Assembly: GCA_032622095.1 (NCBI GenBank)
Contig: CP136062.1
Location: forward strand, 7,504,001-7,568,000
Length of the DNA: 64,000 nucleotides
Reading direction: 5' to 3'
Source: Siphonodentalium dalli
Lineage: Eukaryota > Mollusca > Scaphopoda > Gadilida > Siphonodentaliidae
In this document: in pieces, positions 12,820 through 24,820 of the stretch
How the letters are laid out: the number at the start of each line of letters is the position of its first letter
Numbering within the stretch: position 1 is the first letter of the stretch
The notes under the pieces: generated by a model
The model's database searches: none
Told to the model about the DNA's origin: nothing
Seen by the model: only the letters and a program-made list of their open reading frames with translations
Made by a program: the position numbers and the translations under genes

Positions 12820-14720
12820 ATTTCCAAGGCATATATTTCATCTGATTTTGCGAGAATCCATATATACTTTTTCACGAGAATCCAGGGTAATTTGCGAGAA
12901 TATTTACGAGAATCTAGATTTGGATTCTCGCCGAAATATAAGCCCTGATTTCACTCTGAAGTGTGCCTAAATGGCATAAATTGTACCGTGGTTCCCATGT
13001 TCGCCAAAGTGGCATAAATTTATTTCAGGATAATACTAATTTTAGGCATTCATTTATATCACTGATATCAGGACAATAAATAGCCATTTCCATTGCATGG
13101 AACAAAGAGCGTTATTGTTTATTGGTGTTGTTTTTGGAAGTGGTGGTAGTTAAATTTTATACATTTCGACCCCCAATAAGTATTTCCGAACAAATGAATT
13201 ATTAACAAGCGTGACATGACATCATTGACGAAGATAATTAACACCGATCTACAAGCAATTAAAGTCTTAAAATGAGCTAAAATTTTACATTTTCTTTAAA
13301 AAAGTTTTTATCTCTCGCGACATAATTGTCACCAATAAAAACAAATTTGATTCATCGTGGAAGTTAGTCGGTGACTATAAATAATGTCACCATTCAACTG
13401 AATGTTGTTGAGCATATTTCAACCAATTTTGGAAGTTTAAATGAATATTTTCTTCACACGCAAAGTAAAATTGACAAATTTCAGGATTTTAGCCTGCTTC
13501 GTTGGGACCAAAATTTGTTGTGCACACTCAAGAAACGTCTACCGACACTCGCTATGTCAAATTATGCCATGACCATGCTATAAACTAGCTTGAAATTGGC
13601 AAAACAATGAATTTTTTTTTGGTTGAAAAAATTTACATGGGAATCTCCAGTCGATAGGCATAGAGAACGATTATTTTTCGATAAAAACGAAAATAATGCG
13701 AATTTCAGCACTCGTCAGAATGGTGCAGAATAACATACGAGTCTTCTTATATGCGAAAATTTGACCTCATTCGATAAATTAGTCTCGTAATTAAGGATAT
13801 GGAATTCCGTCGCACTGTAGTGTTAGTGTTACTGTACATGGCCGACGAAATTTTGAAATGTAAACACGCATCAAACACGCATCAAATTTACCTTTTGTGA
13901 GAATAACAAAAGCGCAACCTTGATCAAAGTAATACAATACACAACAACACATAGAATAAAACTGATATAAACACGGTATAAGTGAGAATAAGACGCGTAT
14001 TCAGACGTGGAATTTGACAACATTTCTTCGCTATAAATATATCTGACCCAGATGCAGCTGTTTTGCGCACGTCACTTTCCATATTTGGAATTGCCATATA
14101 TGGCATCTGTGTTAACCTCAATACCGACCAAGTTATCTTAGCATAAACATAAACTATATTGTAATTTATGCAACTACGACCCTGGTAACCCTGATAACTA
14201 ATACAATATACCGGCCAATTCATTTTAAGATCGTTATTTCACTTTGCTTTAAGCATAAATACACTCTTGAACGCACATAAACGACCCATTGGCGTTAAAT
14301 TAAATATACTCGGTATTTATTAATATTAGTTTTTTATTGCTCAGTTTTGAGTTTGACCCTTGACACCTGTCAATATATTTGGGCTGAATTCATATGATGC
14401 GGTATTATTCCTCGAAATAAACAACAATGCAGTCGTTACTTCGAAATGTCGTTTGGGCTAACATTTACACAAATCCTTCGCGTGTTCTCCTCAATTGGCA
14501 CGCATGTTCTGAGCCGACACACAGGTTATCCCAGAAACTGCTGTGAAATAAACAGCCAAGGTTTGGCTGAAACAATGCCATAGAATACCATGTGTTCACA
14601 AAAAGAGGCCAACATGTACTGCTACAAATATGGTTCACCCATTGTCTAAACACTAGGTTGCAAGCCTATTCGTTTATTGACATTAAAGCACGTGCACGTG
14701 CGAGGGATTTTCAAAACATT
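12820..14720. other. no supportable gene
   Basis: Contains a few GAGAATC words (12850-12920) and chance frames such as 13371-13583. No motif supports a gene. Confidence 0.4.
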
Positions 14721-14727
14721 ACTATAA

Positions 14728-15153
14728 CTGATGAACCCGCCGTTGCACGGGCCAAGTGTGGCAAAATATAAACAGTTCGTAATTAGGAACTGATGTTTGC
14801 TAAAACTCCCCAAATCATATCACCGGGCTTGGAACAAGCTGATTCACGGTACTATGAATGACACAATACACGCACGCTTTCGCTGTCCCGATAAGGTCAA
14901 GTATAAAGAGCGTTCGAGTAGAACTTTGTCCAAATGTGGTGAATATAAAGAGCGTTTATGTCGTGTTATTCTGTTCGGTGATGCGTATATGACGTCATAA
15001 CGTCAAAAGGCGATGTCGGTCAGCCTCAGGACCCTTCCCAAGTTACCCGGAGAGTCGAAATACACTTACGTCCAAAATTTCATCGCAAACGGTGCAGAAA
15101 TGTGGAACTTATTCGACTCAGAATATTTTCAAGATTTCCTATATATGCAATAT

Positions 15154-15217
<64 letters not shown>

Positions 15218-16459
15218 CCCCACCCAAACGCGATATATGCATGCATGCGAACCCTGCCGATGTTAACCGGAGAGTCATTATTCATATCCTTGCCAAATTT
15301 CGTCGCTATCGGTGCAGAAATGTGAATGTTCAGCCTTCATCGTTCAACATTCGACTGCTCATATTTTCCCAAATTCATATATACAATTTTCACGGAGAAT
15401 ATCCCCACACTATCTCTCTCCTTCCCATCTCTCTCTATCTCTTTCTCTCCCTCCATCTGGTTTCGTTTTCGCACTCTCTCTGTCTATCTCTCTCGCACTC
15501 TCTATATCTCTCCATCTCCCTTTCGATCTATCTTTCTCTCGCCATCTATCCAGTTATCTCCCCTCCCTCTCCCCCCTCTCTCTATATCTCACTAGCACTA
15601 TCTATATCTCTCTATCTCCATCTCCCTTTCGATCTATCTTTCTCTCTCCATCTATTCAGTTCTCTCCCCTCCCTCCCCCTCTATCTCACTAGCACTCTCT
15701 ATATCTCTCTATCTCCATCCCCCTTTCGATCTATCTTTCTCTCTCCATCTATTCAGTTCTCTCCCCTCCCCTCTCTCTCTCTATCTATCTATCTCTCTCT
15801 CTCTCTCGCTCACTAAGTATGTTCCTTATATGCTTATTTCACAGGAAAATGATGTATGGGTAAATAGGCACCAAGAACAATTTCCTATATACAAAATACA
15901 CGGAGAATATTGTCAAATTTATCAGCACTATCCCCCCCCCATCAACGCTATATATGCATGCATGTGAACCCTGCCCATGTTATAACCGGAGAGTACAGAT
16001 TCATATCCTTGCCAAATTTCGGCGCAATCGGTGCAGAAATGTGAATGTTCAGCCTTCATCGTTCAACATTCGACTGCGCATATTTTCCCAAATTCATATA
16101 TACAATTTTCACGGAGAATATTCCCCCACACTATCTCTCTCTCCTTCCCATCTCTCTCTCTCTCTCTCTCGCTCTATCTCTTTCTCTCCCTCCATCTGGT
16201 TTCGTTTTCGCACTCTCTCTGTCTATCTCTCTCGCACTCTCTATATCTCTCCATCTCCCTTTCGATCTATATTTCTCTCGCCATCTATTCAGTTCTCTCC
16301 CCCCTCTCTCGCTCTCTGTCTATCTCTCTCTCTCTCTCTCTCTCTCCCTCTCTCTCTGTCTCTATCTCACTAGCACTATCTATATATCTCTATCTCCCTT
16401 TCGATCTATCTTTCTCTCTCCATCTATTCAGTTCTCTCCCCCCTCTCTCTCTCTCTCTG

Positions 16460-16499
<40 letters not shown>

Positions 16500-16930
16500 A
16501 CTAAGTATGTTCATTATAGGCTTATTTCACAGGGAAATGATGTATGGGTAAATAGGCACCATGAACAATTTCCTATATACAAAATACACCGAGAATATTG
16601 TCAAAATTATCAACACTATCTCCCCCCATCAACGCTATATATGCATGCATGTGAACCCTGCCCATGTTATAACCGGAGAGTACAGATTCATATCCATACC
16701 AAATTTCGTCGCAATCGGTGCAGAAATGTGAATGTTCAGCCTTCATCGTTCAACATTCGACTGCTTATATTTTCACAAGTTCCTATATACAATATACACG
16801 GAGAATATTCTCTAAATTGCCAACAGAATATATATCTCCCTCCCATCTCTCTATCTTTCTCTCTCCATCTGGGTCAATTTATATCTCTCTCTCCGGCCCC
16901 CTCTCTCTCCCCTCTCTCTCTCTATATAAA
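14728..16930 (-). mobile_element. Helitron-like element, minus strand, rich in (CT)n
   Basis: The left edge reads, on the minus strand, GGCCCGTGCAACGGCGGG followed by TTCATCAGT: a short GC hairpin then a CAGT-type end, as at Helitron 3' termini. Inside are AAAGAGCGTT words and three or four copies of a module containing CCAAATTTCGTCGCAATCGG and ATGTGAATGTTCAGCC, separated by long CT/CTAT microsatellites. A sister element lies at 21599-23815. The right (5') edge is inferred. No Rep/helicase coding was seen, so it would be non-autonomous. Confidence 0.6.
15155..15215 (+). repeat. (CT)n microsatellite
   Basis: About 30 uninterrupted CT units; the Ser/Leu-rich frames over this region are translations of this and similar tracts at 15410-15810 and 16130-16500. 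Confidence 0.95.
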
Positions 16931-16935
16931 TATAC

Positions 16936-16965
16936 TATCAGGTTAGCCCGCCACTGGCGGCAATC
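16936..16965 (-). mobile_element. Helitron-like 3' terminus
   Basis: Minus strand reads GCCGCCAGTGGCGGGCTAAC followed by CTGATAG. The CCGCC-AGT-GGCGG hairpin and CTAACCTG tail match the plus-strand ends at 59801-59826 and 62327-62352 almost exactly. Orientation places the element to the right, but its 5' edge was not found. Confidence 0.6.
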
Positions 16966-17017
16966 GTCAGAAAGATGACAATTTTTAAAATTAATTTTTC
17001 GATTTGCAATGAGTTAA

Positions 17018-17050
17018 AGGGATACTGTACGCCAAATGTTGTTGTTGGTT
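17018..17050 (+). repeat. solitary left end of a TTAA MITE
   Basis: TTAAAGGGATACTGTACGCC resembles the terminus of the complete MITE at 38551-38824. No matching right end was seen nearby. Confidence 0.4.
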
Positions 17051-17832
17051 TCTATAGTCTCCGAGTCGGAGAATAAGGTAACAAATTTTCCATTATTTGA
17101 AAGTCTGTTGAGTACGAAGTAGTGTTACGGATGACAAATTTACCGGAATACAAATTCTCGTTGTCGAGTAATTTGTGTACATTTTTCAACCAAATGTATC
17201 AAATAAAAGTTATATTATATATGCATACTAGTCCCATATACTCATTTATCGTCACTAGTCAGTGAGTGGCTTGAGTTTTCTCCCCGTATCAGCAGGTGTA
17301 ATTGGGCTTCCGGTGCAATGCAGTGACGTCACATTAACCTTTTGCTGCCGATGTCATATAGCTATTTAGTGATTTGTGTGCGTTTTGGACATCATAATCA
17401 ATTTATAGGTGTCATATGATAAATAGAATATGTAATTCGTGTTTCTCTCATATGATATTTATGAAACTCGTCACGAATTTTCAGTTTTCTCGGAGGCTCG
17501 AGAAAAACTGAAAATTCTTAGACTCGTTTCATAAATATCATGTGAGAGAAACACTCATTTCATATCCTCTATATATTTCGTTGAATAAAATGTTGGTAAA
17601 TAACGTGTTTTGTGTAATTTCATACTACAGTTGACTGTATTAGTTTTGGGCAAATAATCGATTCTGATAACTGAAACGGCATTTTTTTTTTAATGGTGTT
17701 GTTGGAATCTGATGATATGGGGACCATGGATTGAGTACCTTTCACAGTTAACTGACCATGTTAAAGCAAACATTCTATAGTACTTTGCTTATTGATCTTG
17801 TGAACACAATTGTGAACTGTGATCATCCACAG

Positions 17833-17946
17833 GTATTTCTAAAAGAGCTGCCGAAGTAGCTTTCCAACTGGCAGACATATTCCCACTACCAGGTCTCATC
17901 GAGTTTGTGGCACCAGAAGTAGGGGACAATGTGGCTGTTCCAAACA
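17833..17946 (+). CDS. unidentified gene, penultimate exon
   Basis: A 114-nt exon starting with two bases (GT) that complete a codon and ending with one base (A). The peptide AAEVAFQLADIFPLPGLIEF has protein-like composition that stands out from the AT-rich surroundings. Confidence 0.6.
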
Positions 17947-20888
17947 GTTTGAAAATCAACACAAATAAACCAACTCAAGACTTACTATGCAGATGTGAGC
18001 CAGTTCTCGTGGAAATAAGCATCTAACAATATGACATAAGCCCGTATTGTGCTTATTTTCACAAGAACAGACATGAAAACAATACAATTAAACAACTCAA
18101 CACATACCATGAAGATGTCAGGCTATTTTCCTGAAAATACGCATTTAATTTTGTTCATATAAGCTAACATTGGCTTATTTAATCGCAATTTTATATATAT
18201 ATATATAAGTTCTAGATTGACCTAAAACACGGTTTTAAAAACCAACATACCCTCTTACAAATACGCACATAATCGACCTATAATGTGAAATAGGTACATA
18301 TTGTGATTATTTGATTCTCAAATAACCACATAATGGAGTCATAGCCGTGATTTAGTCTTATGGTGCGTGGGCCAAAATGAAAACACATATTAAAGAGCTT
18401 ACACCTGAAAAGTCGTGGATTGGCCTATATGAGTCATTGTCCGCATATTATCTGCTTAGAATCGCCCCATTAGGCGTCGATATTGTGACTAAATTGCTCT
18501 AATTTTCAGCACATTATCGACTCAAAAAGAGTTATTCTAAGCAGATTATCTACCTAAAATAAATTCTTTATAAGCAGATAAAGTGCGGGTTTTCAGGGAA
18601 ACTTGCTGTTTAAAAAAGTGTGGAAAACAACACAAATAAACCAACTCAAGACTTACTATGCAGATGTGAGCCAGTTCTCGTGGAAATAAGCATATAAACA
18701 ATATGATATAAGCCCTATTGTGCTTATTTTCACAAGAACAGGCTTGAAAACAACACAATTAAACAACTCAACACTTACCATGAAGATGTCGGGCTATTTT
18801 CCTGAAAATACGCATTTAATTTTGTTCATATAAGCTAATGTTGGCTTATTTAATCGCAATTTAATATATATATAAGTTCTAGATTGACCTAAACCACGGT
18901 TTTAAAAACCAACATACCCTCTTACAAATACGCACATAATCGACCTATAATGTGAAATATGTACATATTGTGATTATTTGATTCTCAAATAAGCAAATAA
19001 TGGATTCATAGCCGTGATTTAGTCTTATGGTGCGTGGGCCACAGTGAAATCACATATTAAAGAGCGTACACATGAAAAGTCGTGGATTGGCCTATATGTG
19101 TCATTGTCCGCATATTATCTGCTTAGAATTGCCCCATTATGCGTCGATATTGTGACTAAACTGCTCTAATTCTCAGCACATTATCGACTCAAAATGACTT
19201 ATTCTAAGCAGATTATCTACCTAAAATAAATTCTTTATAAGCAGATAAAGTGCGGGTTTTCAGGGAAACTTGCTGTTTAAAAAAGTGTGGAAAACAACAC
19301 AAATAAACCAACTCAAGACTTACTATGCAGATGTGAGCCAGTTCTCGTGGAAATAAGCATATAAACAATATGATATAAGCCCTATTGTGCTTATTTTCAC
19401 AAGAACAGGCTTGAAAACAACACAATTAAACAACTCAACACTTACCATGAAGATGTCAGGCTATTTTCCTGAAAATACGCATTTAATTTTGTTCATATAA
19501 GCTAATGTTGGCTTATTTAATCGCAATTTAATATATATATAAGTTCTAGATTGACCTAAAACACGGTTTTAAAAACCAACATACCCTCTTACAAATACGC
19601 ACATAATCGACCTATAATGTGAAATATGTACATATTGTGATTATTTTATTCTCAAATAAGCAAATAATGGAGTCATAGCCGTGATTTAGTCTTATGGTGC
19701 GTGGGCCACAGTGAAATCACATATTAAAGAGCGTACACCTGAAAAGTCGTGGATTGGCCTATATGTGTCATTGTCCGCATATTATCTGCTTAGAATTGCC
19801 CCATTATGCGTCGATATTGTGACTAAATTGCTCTAATTCTCAGCACATTATCGACTCAAAATGACTTATTCTAAGCAGATTATCTACCTAAAATAGTTTT
19901 TTATAAGCAGATAAAGTGCGGGTTTTCAGGGGAACTTGCTGTTTAAAACAGTACAATGTGGGACTATTTACATACGACATAAGCCCATATTGTCATTATT
20001 TAATCTATAATTTTTCATCAACACGACTTACCAAAGCTACCTACTTTGTATTTTGTGTTTTCACTATGGCCCGCGCCATTCAACGAAATATGTGCTTATT
20101 TCAGAATCAGATCATGGGATTATTTCCTCGAGAACATGCTGGAAAATAAAACGAATAAACCAACACAAAACGTACCATGCACATTTAATCCTCGTGAAAA
20201 TAGGGCTTATTTTAATGTGCGAAATAAGCTCATATTGGCGTTATATATAACCGCATTATACAATTCATATATGGACCTAAAAATCGTTTTTTTTAAATAG
20301 TCCAATATGGGACTATTTTCGTACGAAATAAACCCATATTGGCATTGTTTAATCTACCTTTTTCATCGACACGACTTACCAGATTCACGCTCTTTATAAT
20401 GTATGTTCACTGTGGCCCGCGCCGTTAACAGAAAATGGGCGTAAGCTCACTATGGACTTATTTCATAATCAAATCAGTCCAATGTGAATATTTAGGTTCA
20501 ATATGAACCTATTACACGATGATATGTTGAAATATAAGACGAGGTAACGAGCTGTCAGATGACACAAATTCCAACCACCTGCGTGGCGTTAGTTATCAAG
20601 CAATGGCTAAACTATTTGTATTATGTTATTCACACTCCAACGCTTGTGTTGTTCAAGAAGGGCTATGGTTCAGTTTGTCATATAACCTGACTTAATTGGT
20701 TGATTGTATCAAACGTTACAGGCATCGGAATAGAAACATTTCTGGTCGGCCATTTACTGGGCACACCCGCTGAAGAAATTTTCCGAGAGGACAGCCATTT
20801 TGTCGTCGGTGAAATGCATCAAGACCTACATTTATATTCATTTCAACCCATAAAAGATGTTGTAATGGCATGCATGACCGAGCTATAA
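17833..20888 (+). CDS. unidentified gene, last two coding exons
   Basis: Exon 17833-17946 follows a CCACAG acceptor and encodes ISKRAAEVAFQLADIFPLPG, then LIEFVAPEVGDNVAVPN. Exon 20722-20888 follows a GTTACAG acceptor and encodes IGIETFLVGHLLGTPAEEIF, then an acidic/His-rich stretch and DVVMACMTEL before TAA. Joining A|GC makes a serine, and the frame is continuous (92 residues). In-frame stops just before the first exon (TGA at 17820) and just after it (TGA at 17949) show that it must be spliced. The donor, A|GTTTGA, is weak and sits where the intronic tandem repeat begins, which may reflect repeat invasion. I do not recognise the family. The even hydrophobic/acidic mix with no signal or membrane segment suggests the end of a soluble domain. 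Upstream exons were not found. Confidence 0.6.
17958..20480 (+). repeat. intronic tandem repeat, ~667-bp unit, three copies plus a decayed fourth
   Basis: Units are anchored by CAACACAAATAAACCAACTC at 17958, 18628 and 19295 (periods 670 and 667). Copies two and three are identical over at least the 213-bp stretch at 18546-18758 versus 19213-19425. A diverged remainder with ATAAGCCCATATTGG words runs to about 20480. Related words recur at 52310-53090. The whole array sits inside the intron of the unidentified gene. Confidence 0.9.
20722..20888 (+). CDS. unidentified gene, terminal exon
   Basis: A 167-nt coding exon preceded by a good acceptor (AACGTTACAG) and closed by TAA. It encodes 55 full codons ending DVVMACMTEL. 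No clear AATAAA is seen in the next few hundred bases. Confidence 0.6.
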
Positions 20889-20899
20889 TGTCAATGTAA

Positions 20900-21595
20900 G
20901 TCTTGACGAATGTCACCTACAACAAAATTGGGTGTACTCCCATGATCGAGTCGGGTCATATGCCAAAATGAACCAAAGTCCTTCGGGGACAAAATGTGCG
21001 TTATATATTTGATAACATTCTTTAAAACATTGTAGCTTGACAACGCCAGGTGGTGGGAATTTGGATAATCTGATAGATTGTTACCTTGTCTTATATATAT
21101 ATATGTCTTTGGGTGGTGCCAAACACCTGTGATATTTCATGCATGCACTCAACTTTGTAATCTAGCTAAATTTTAAACTTTATTTTATTTTTAAACGATA
21201 ATATTATCATGATGTACTAAGTGTAACAGTATATGTATCGTATCGTTGATCATGTAATATTACTCACAATCTTGAAGTTTAAATTAGCCTTGTTTATATT
21301 ATGCCAATGAATATATATATTACGGATACAGCTCATGCCGTTCGCTGTATATTATAAAAAGACGAAACAATTATTTAACAAATTTAAAATCTTATTTCAA
21401 ATTTTTTTCTCGGATCATATGGCAATTTCTGAATAATTCACAATCATGCAAATGTGTTTTCAACATGAGTTTCATAGAAGGAAGTGTTTGTTGTATTCTG
21501 AATTGTAACACAAATGTCTTTGAAGGTCCAAGAAATTAGTGCCACACTGAGATCCGATGGAAGTGTGATATTTTTTTTAACTGAACTTAGTATGC
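20900..21595. other. no supportable gene
   Basis: Downstream of the unidentified gene. AT-rich and possibly 3' UTR at its start; nothing else recognised. Confidence 0.4.
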
Positions 21596-21598
21596 TTA

Positions 21599-22829
21599 CT
21601 AGCTCATGTACCCGCCTTTGCGCGGGCCAAGTGTGGCAAAATTCAAATAGTTCGTAATAAATTAGGAACTGACGTTTGCTAAAACTCCCCTAATTATTTC
21701 ACCGGACTTGGAACAGACTGATTCACGGTATTATGAATGACAGAATACACGCACGCTTTCGCTGTCCCGATAAGGTCATGTATAAAGAGCGTTCGAGTCG
21801 TACTTTATCCAAATGCGGTAAATATAAAGAGCGTTTATGTCGTGTTAGTCTTCTCGGTAATGCGAATATGACGCCATAACGTCACAAAGCGATGTCGGTC
21901 AACCTCATGACCCTTCCCAAGTTATTCGGGGAGTCGAAATACATATCAATCAAAAATTTCATCGCAAACGATGCAGAATTGTGGAAGTTATTCGACTCAG
22001 AATATTTTCAAGATTTCCTATATATATGCAATATGTTCTCTCTCCACCCCCCCCCCACCCCCACCCCACTAAACGCTATATATACATGCATGCGAACCAT
22101 GTCCATGTTAAACGGAGAGTACAGATTCAAATCCATGCCAAATTTCGTCGCAATCGGTGCAGAAATGTGAATGTTCAGCCTTCATCGTTCAACATTCGAC
22201 TGCACATATTTTCACAAGTTCCTATATACAATATACACGGAGAATATTCTCGAAATTGCCAAAACTATATCTTTCTCTCTTTCTCTCATCTCTCTCTATC
22301 TTTCTCTCTCCCTCTGTGTCCATTTCTCTCTCTCTCTCTCTCTATCTCTCGCACTCACTCTATATATCTCTAGCTCCATCTCCCTTTCGATCTATCTTTC
22401 TCTCTCCCTCTATCCATTTCTCTCCCACGCACCCCCTCTCCCATCTCTATAGCTCTCTCTCTCTCTATCTCTATATATATCGCTCTCTCTAAGTATGTTC
22501 CTTATAGGCTTACTTCACAGGGAAATTATGTATGAGTAAATAGGCACCAGGTACAATTTCCTATATACCAAATACACGGAGAATAATTATAAAAATTACC
22601 AACCCTATATATCTCTTTCATCCACCCCACACCATCAAACGATATATATATGCGAACCATGCCGATGTTAACCGGAGAGTCATTATTCATATCCTTGCCA
22701 AATTTCGTCGCTATCGGTGCAGAAATGTGAATGTTCAGCCTTCATCGTTCAACATTCGACTGCGCATATTTTCACAAGTTCCTATATACAATATACACGG
22801 AGAATATTCTCTAAATTGCCAACACTATC

Positions 22830-22883
<54 letters not shown>

Positions 22884-23005
22884 TCCCTCTCTCTCTCCAT
22901 CCCATCTCTCTCTCTCTCTCTCTCGCATTCACTATATCTCTCTATATCTCCATCTCCCTTTCGATCTATCTTTATCTCTCCCTCTATCCATTTCTCTTTC
23001 ATGCG

Positions 23006-23049
<44 letters not shown>

Positions 23050-23815
23050 AGTATGTTCCGTATATAGGCTTATTTCACAGGGACATGATGTATGAGTAAA
23101 TAGGCACCAGGCACAATTTCCTATATACAAAATACACGGAGAATATTATCAAAATTGCCAACACTATCTCTTTTCCACCACCCCCACCCAGCAAACGATA
23201 TATATACATGCATGCGAACCCTGCCCATGTTAGCCGGAGAGTACATATACATATCCATGCCTCTCTCTCTCTCTCTCTCCATCCCATATCTCTCTCTCTC
23301 GCATTCACTATATCTCTCTATATCTCCATCTCCCTTTCGATCTATCTTTCTCTCTCCCTCTATCCATTTCTCTTTCATGCGCTCTCATCTCTCTCTCTCT
23401 CTCTCGCTCTCTCTCTCTAAGTATGTTCCGTATATAGGCTTATTTCACAGGGAAATGATGTATGAGTAAATAGGCACCAGGCACAATTTCCTGTTTACAA
23501 AATACACGGAGAATATTATCAAAATTGCCAACACTATCTCTTTTCCACCACCCCCACCCAGCAAACGATATATATACATGCATGCGAACCCTGCCCATGT
23601 TAGCCGGAGAGTACAGTTACAAATCCATGCCAAATTTCGTCGCAATCGGTGCAGAAATGTGAATGTTCAGCCTTCATCGTTCAACATTCGACTGCTCATA
23701 TATTCACAAGTTCCTATATACAATATACACGGAGAATATTCTCGAAATTGCCAACAGTATATATATATATCTATATATATATTTATATATCTCCCTCCCA
23801 TCTCTCTATCCCTGT
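21599..23815 (-). mobile_element. Helitron-like element, minus strand, sister of 14.7-16.9 kb
   Basis: The minus strand ends CCCGCGCAAAGGCGGG hairpin, then TACATGAGCTAG|T, a canonical CTAG Helitron 3' end. The first 300 bp (GTTTGCTAAAACTCCCC, GCACGCTTTCGCTGTCCCGA, two AAAGAGCG words) match 14.75-15.0 kb closely. Inside are five copies of the CCAAATTTCGTCG / GTGAATGTTCAGCC module, each followed by CT-rich tracts. The right edge near 23815 is inferred from the end of the last module. Confidence 0.65.
22830..23047 (+). repeat. (CT)n-rich microsatellite block
   Basis: Two long CT runs (about 22830-22870 and 23010-23047) with interrupted CTAT/CTCC sequence between. The Arg/Glu-rich minus-strand frames here are artefacts of it. 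Confidence 0.9.
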
Positions 23816-23829
23816 GGACACGGCAATCT

Positions 23830-24815
23830 CTTTCACTGTTTTCAAATTTTGGCACAGAAGTGAAAGAAACGCTCTTTATTCTAACCATATCAGGAATAGA
23901 CTAACACGAAACGCTCTGCTCTGTTCCTTGCCTTGAATATGGCTGTGTTTGTTTGTGATGTTGCATTCTGATGATTTATTCGGATTAAAAGTGGATTATA
24001 ATGGAAATAGCATTCATTTACAGGTATGATTTATATTCTAACCATTAATTAGTATATAGTCTGCTGCATTGTAAGCGCGCTGAGTTCATATATTCGATAT
24101 TTATCCGTAATTTGAGAGAAGATTCGTGGACGAAAAATCCCTGTGGGAAATTTTGGAATTGTGTGTGTTCTCTGTACTCTGACCTAGTTTTGCAAATATA
24201 TCAGCAATTATAAAATAATATTTCCAATTTGACGCCTGGTAAATAACTAAATATCCTTATCTATGTTTGTATTTTCAAAATATGTCATAACTATAGTTGA
24301 ATTGAAGCTTAACAACTAATATGTCATGGATTTGTCTACAAAATGTCAACAATGACTCCAGAGTCAAGATTGAGTTCACTGTCCTGAGATGTTCAGCTTT
24401 AAATGTATTACAGCAAATTAGCCAAAACACTTGTTCCGTTCATGTACTAATAGCTTGCAGAGAAAAATAACATCTAACTGTATATGCAGTGGATTAGAAT
24501 TTCCATTTAGCAGAATGGAATTTGATCACCAAATTACCAATGTCATAAAACATGTTTTGTATCTACAACTGAAGTTGTTTAAATCCAACAAGGGCGTCCA
24601 ATCCATTCATAAACAGTGTGTTAAATCAGATGACTGGTGCCATTCTATGAGCAGGTAACTGGTTGGAAAATATCTGTTGATGACTGAAATAACACTATAG
24701 TATTCAACATGACCAGGGCATCACCCACTTCAGCAATACAAATAGCCCAAACATGCCACAAGGACATTTAGTGCAGACAGACACAGTGTTATTCAGAGAA
24801 ATCACCCCCCCCCCC
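23830..24815. other. no supportable gene
   Basis: No gene-like frame, RNA gene or repeat recognised apart from an AAACGCTCTTTATT word near 23868 shared with other transposon copies. Confidence 0.4.
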
Positions 24816-24820
24816 ACTAC

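Noticed and set aside
15013-16551. Long Ser/Leu/Pro-rich frames (up to 267 codons)
   Set aside because: They are translations of CT/CTAT microsatellites, open in several frames at once, inside a Helitron-like block.
18546-19425. Two identical 70-codon minus-strand frames
   Set aside because: They are the same part of a 667-bp intronic tandem repeat, with no coding signature.
22717-23469. Ser/Leu-rich plus-strand and Arg/Glu-rich minus-strand frames
   Set aside because: Same cause: (CT)n read on either strand.
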